From positions 1-7,416 of the forward strand of contig NIVA01000078.1 of NCBI GenBank assembly GCA_002254335.1: DNA of 7,416 nt, read 5' to 3'. This stretch comes from Bacteroidetes bacterium 4572_114 (lineage in GTDB: Bacteria; Bacteroidota; Bacteroidia; Bacteroidales; 4484-276). How positions within the stretch are numbered: the stretch's first letter is position 1; each line of letters starts with the position of its first letter. The notes beneath the pieces are model-generated. The model did no database searches. It had not been told where the DNA came from and worked only from the letters and a program-made list of their open reading frames with translations. Made by a program: the position numbers and the translations under genes. This document shows, piece after piece, positions 7,200 to 7,416 of this stretch.

Positions 7200-7332
7200 G
7201 CACAACGGATGGCGCTATGCTGCGTACCGCTTTAATGTATTTAATTTTTCTGTTTACAGATATATTTAATTAATACGTCTAAACGTCATATTTACAACTA
7301 ATTGCGGTATGCAGTATGAGCGCGTGTTGGCA
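7200..7332. repeat. Palindromic element C, attC-like fold
   Basis: The arm at 7212-7230 (gcgctatgctgcgtaccgc) pairs with 7304-7323 (gcggtatgcagtatgagcgc): 19 pairs including two or three G-T wobbles, plus one bulged base in the right arm (7318 or 7319). A single extrahelical base is also a hallmark of folded attC sites. The loop is 73 bases and AT-rich. The outer boxes are GCACAAC (7200-7206) and GTTGGCA (7326-7332), with CAAC/GTTG cores able to pair and spacers of 5 and 2 bases. It begins 9 bases past the stop codon of the partial gene at the right edge (minus-strand direction). The arm sequence differs from A and B; only the plan is shared. Confidence 0.6.
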
Positions 7333-7341
7333 AATCGTATT

Positions 7342-7416
7342 TTATAATCCTTCATTTGGTCTATAGTTTCCTAAAGCAATTTGATACATTTCTTCGTTAA
7401 TGATTCTATCATCAGG
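7342..7416 (-). CDS. 3' end of an unidentified gene (partial, runs off the right edge)
   Basis: The minus strand is open from the window edge to a TAA at 7344-7342 and encodes 24 residues ending EEMYQIALGNYRPNEGL. The composition is protein-like, and the stop lies 9 bases before palindrome C, as expected for a gene end. It is too short to identify, and I assign no function. It may be coincidental, since the other reading frames here are also short. Confidence 0.45.
   Translation of the reverse strand, partial: PDDRIINEEMYQIALGNYRPNEGL

Overview
The window looks like chromosomal DNA of a member of the Bacteroidota. Three things suggest this: a secreted protein with a Type IX secretion (Por) C-terminal sorting domain, a LytTR/LytS-type two-component pair with a periplasmic TPR sensor, and AT-rich spacers with no clear Shine-Dalgarno sequences but a TAnnTTTG-type promoter box. 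All convincing genes lie on the minus strand, so transcription runs right to left.

Layout from left to right. Positions 1-235 hold a degenerate tandem repeat of about 100 bases and no gene I can support. Positions 236-363 form a large imperfect palindrome (element A). Positions 364-2672 hold a two-gene mobile element: an IS91-family HUH/Y2 rolling-circle transposase preceded by a XerD-like tyrosine recombinase. A strong hairpin followed by a T-run lies at the element's upstream edge. Positions 2673-2804 form a second large palindrome (element B). Positions 2838-7026 hold three genes, in transcription order: a secreted beta-propeller-like protein with a sorting domain, a LytTR response regulator, and a TPR/LytS histidine kinase. 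Positions 7200-7332 form a third palindrome (element C). The last 75 bases are the 3' end of another minus-strand gene.

Working together. The response regulator and kinase are 29 bases apart and are very probably one signalling unit: periplasmic TPR sensing, one membrane span, cytoplasmic phosphorylation, then control of a LytTR DNA-binding protein. The secreted protein just upstream may be co-transcribed with them, but a functional link is only inferred. The two mobile-element genes are 12 bases apart and are probably translationally coupled.

The observation most worth checking is that elements A, B and C, though different in sequence, share one architecture: an AAC-ending outer box, a short spacer, a 19-20 bp stem whose imperfections are mostly G-T wobbles or one bulge, a 63-73 nt loop, the other arm, a shorter spacer, and a GTT-starting outer box, 128-133 nt in all. 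This resembles folded integron attC sites or a family of Bacteroidota intergenic palindromes. They punctuate the window exactly: A and B bracket the mobile element, and B and C bracket the signalling block.
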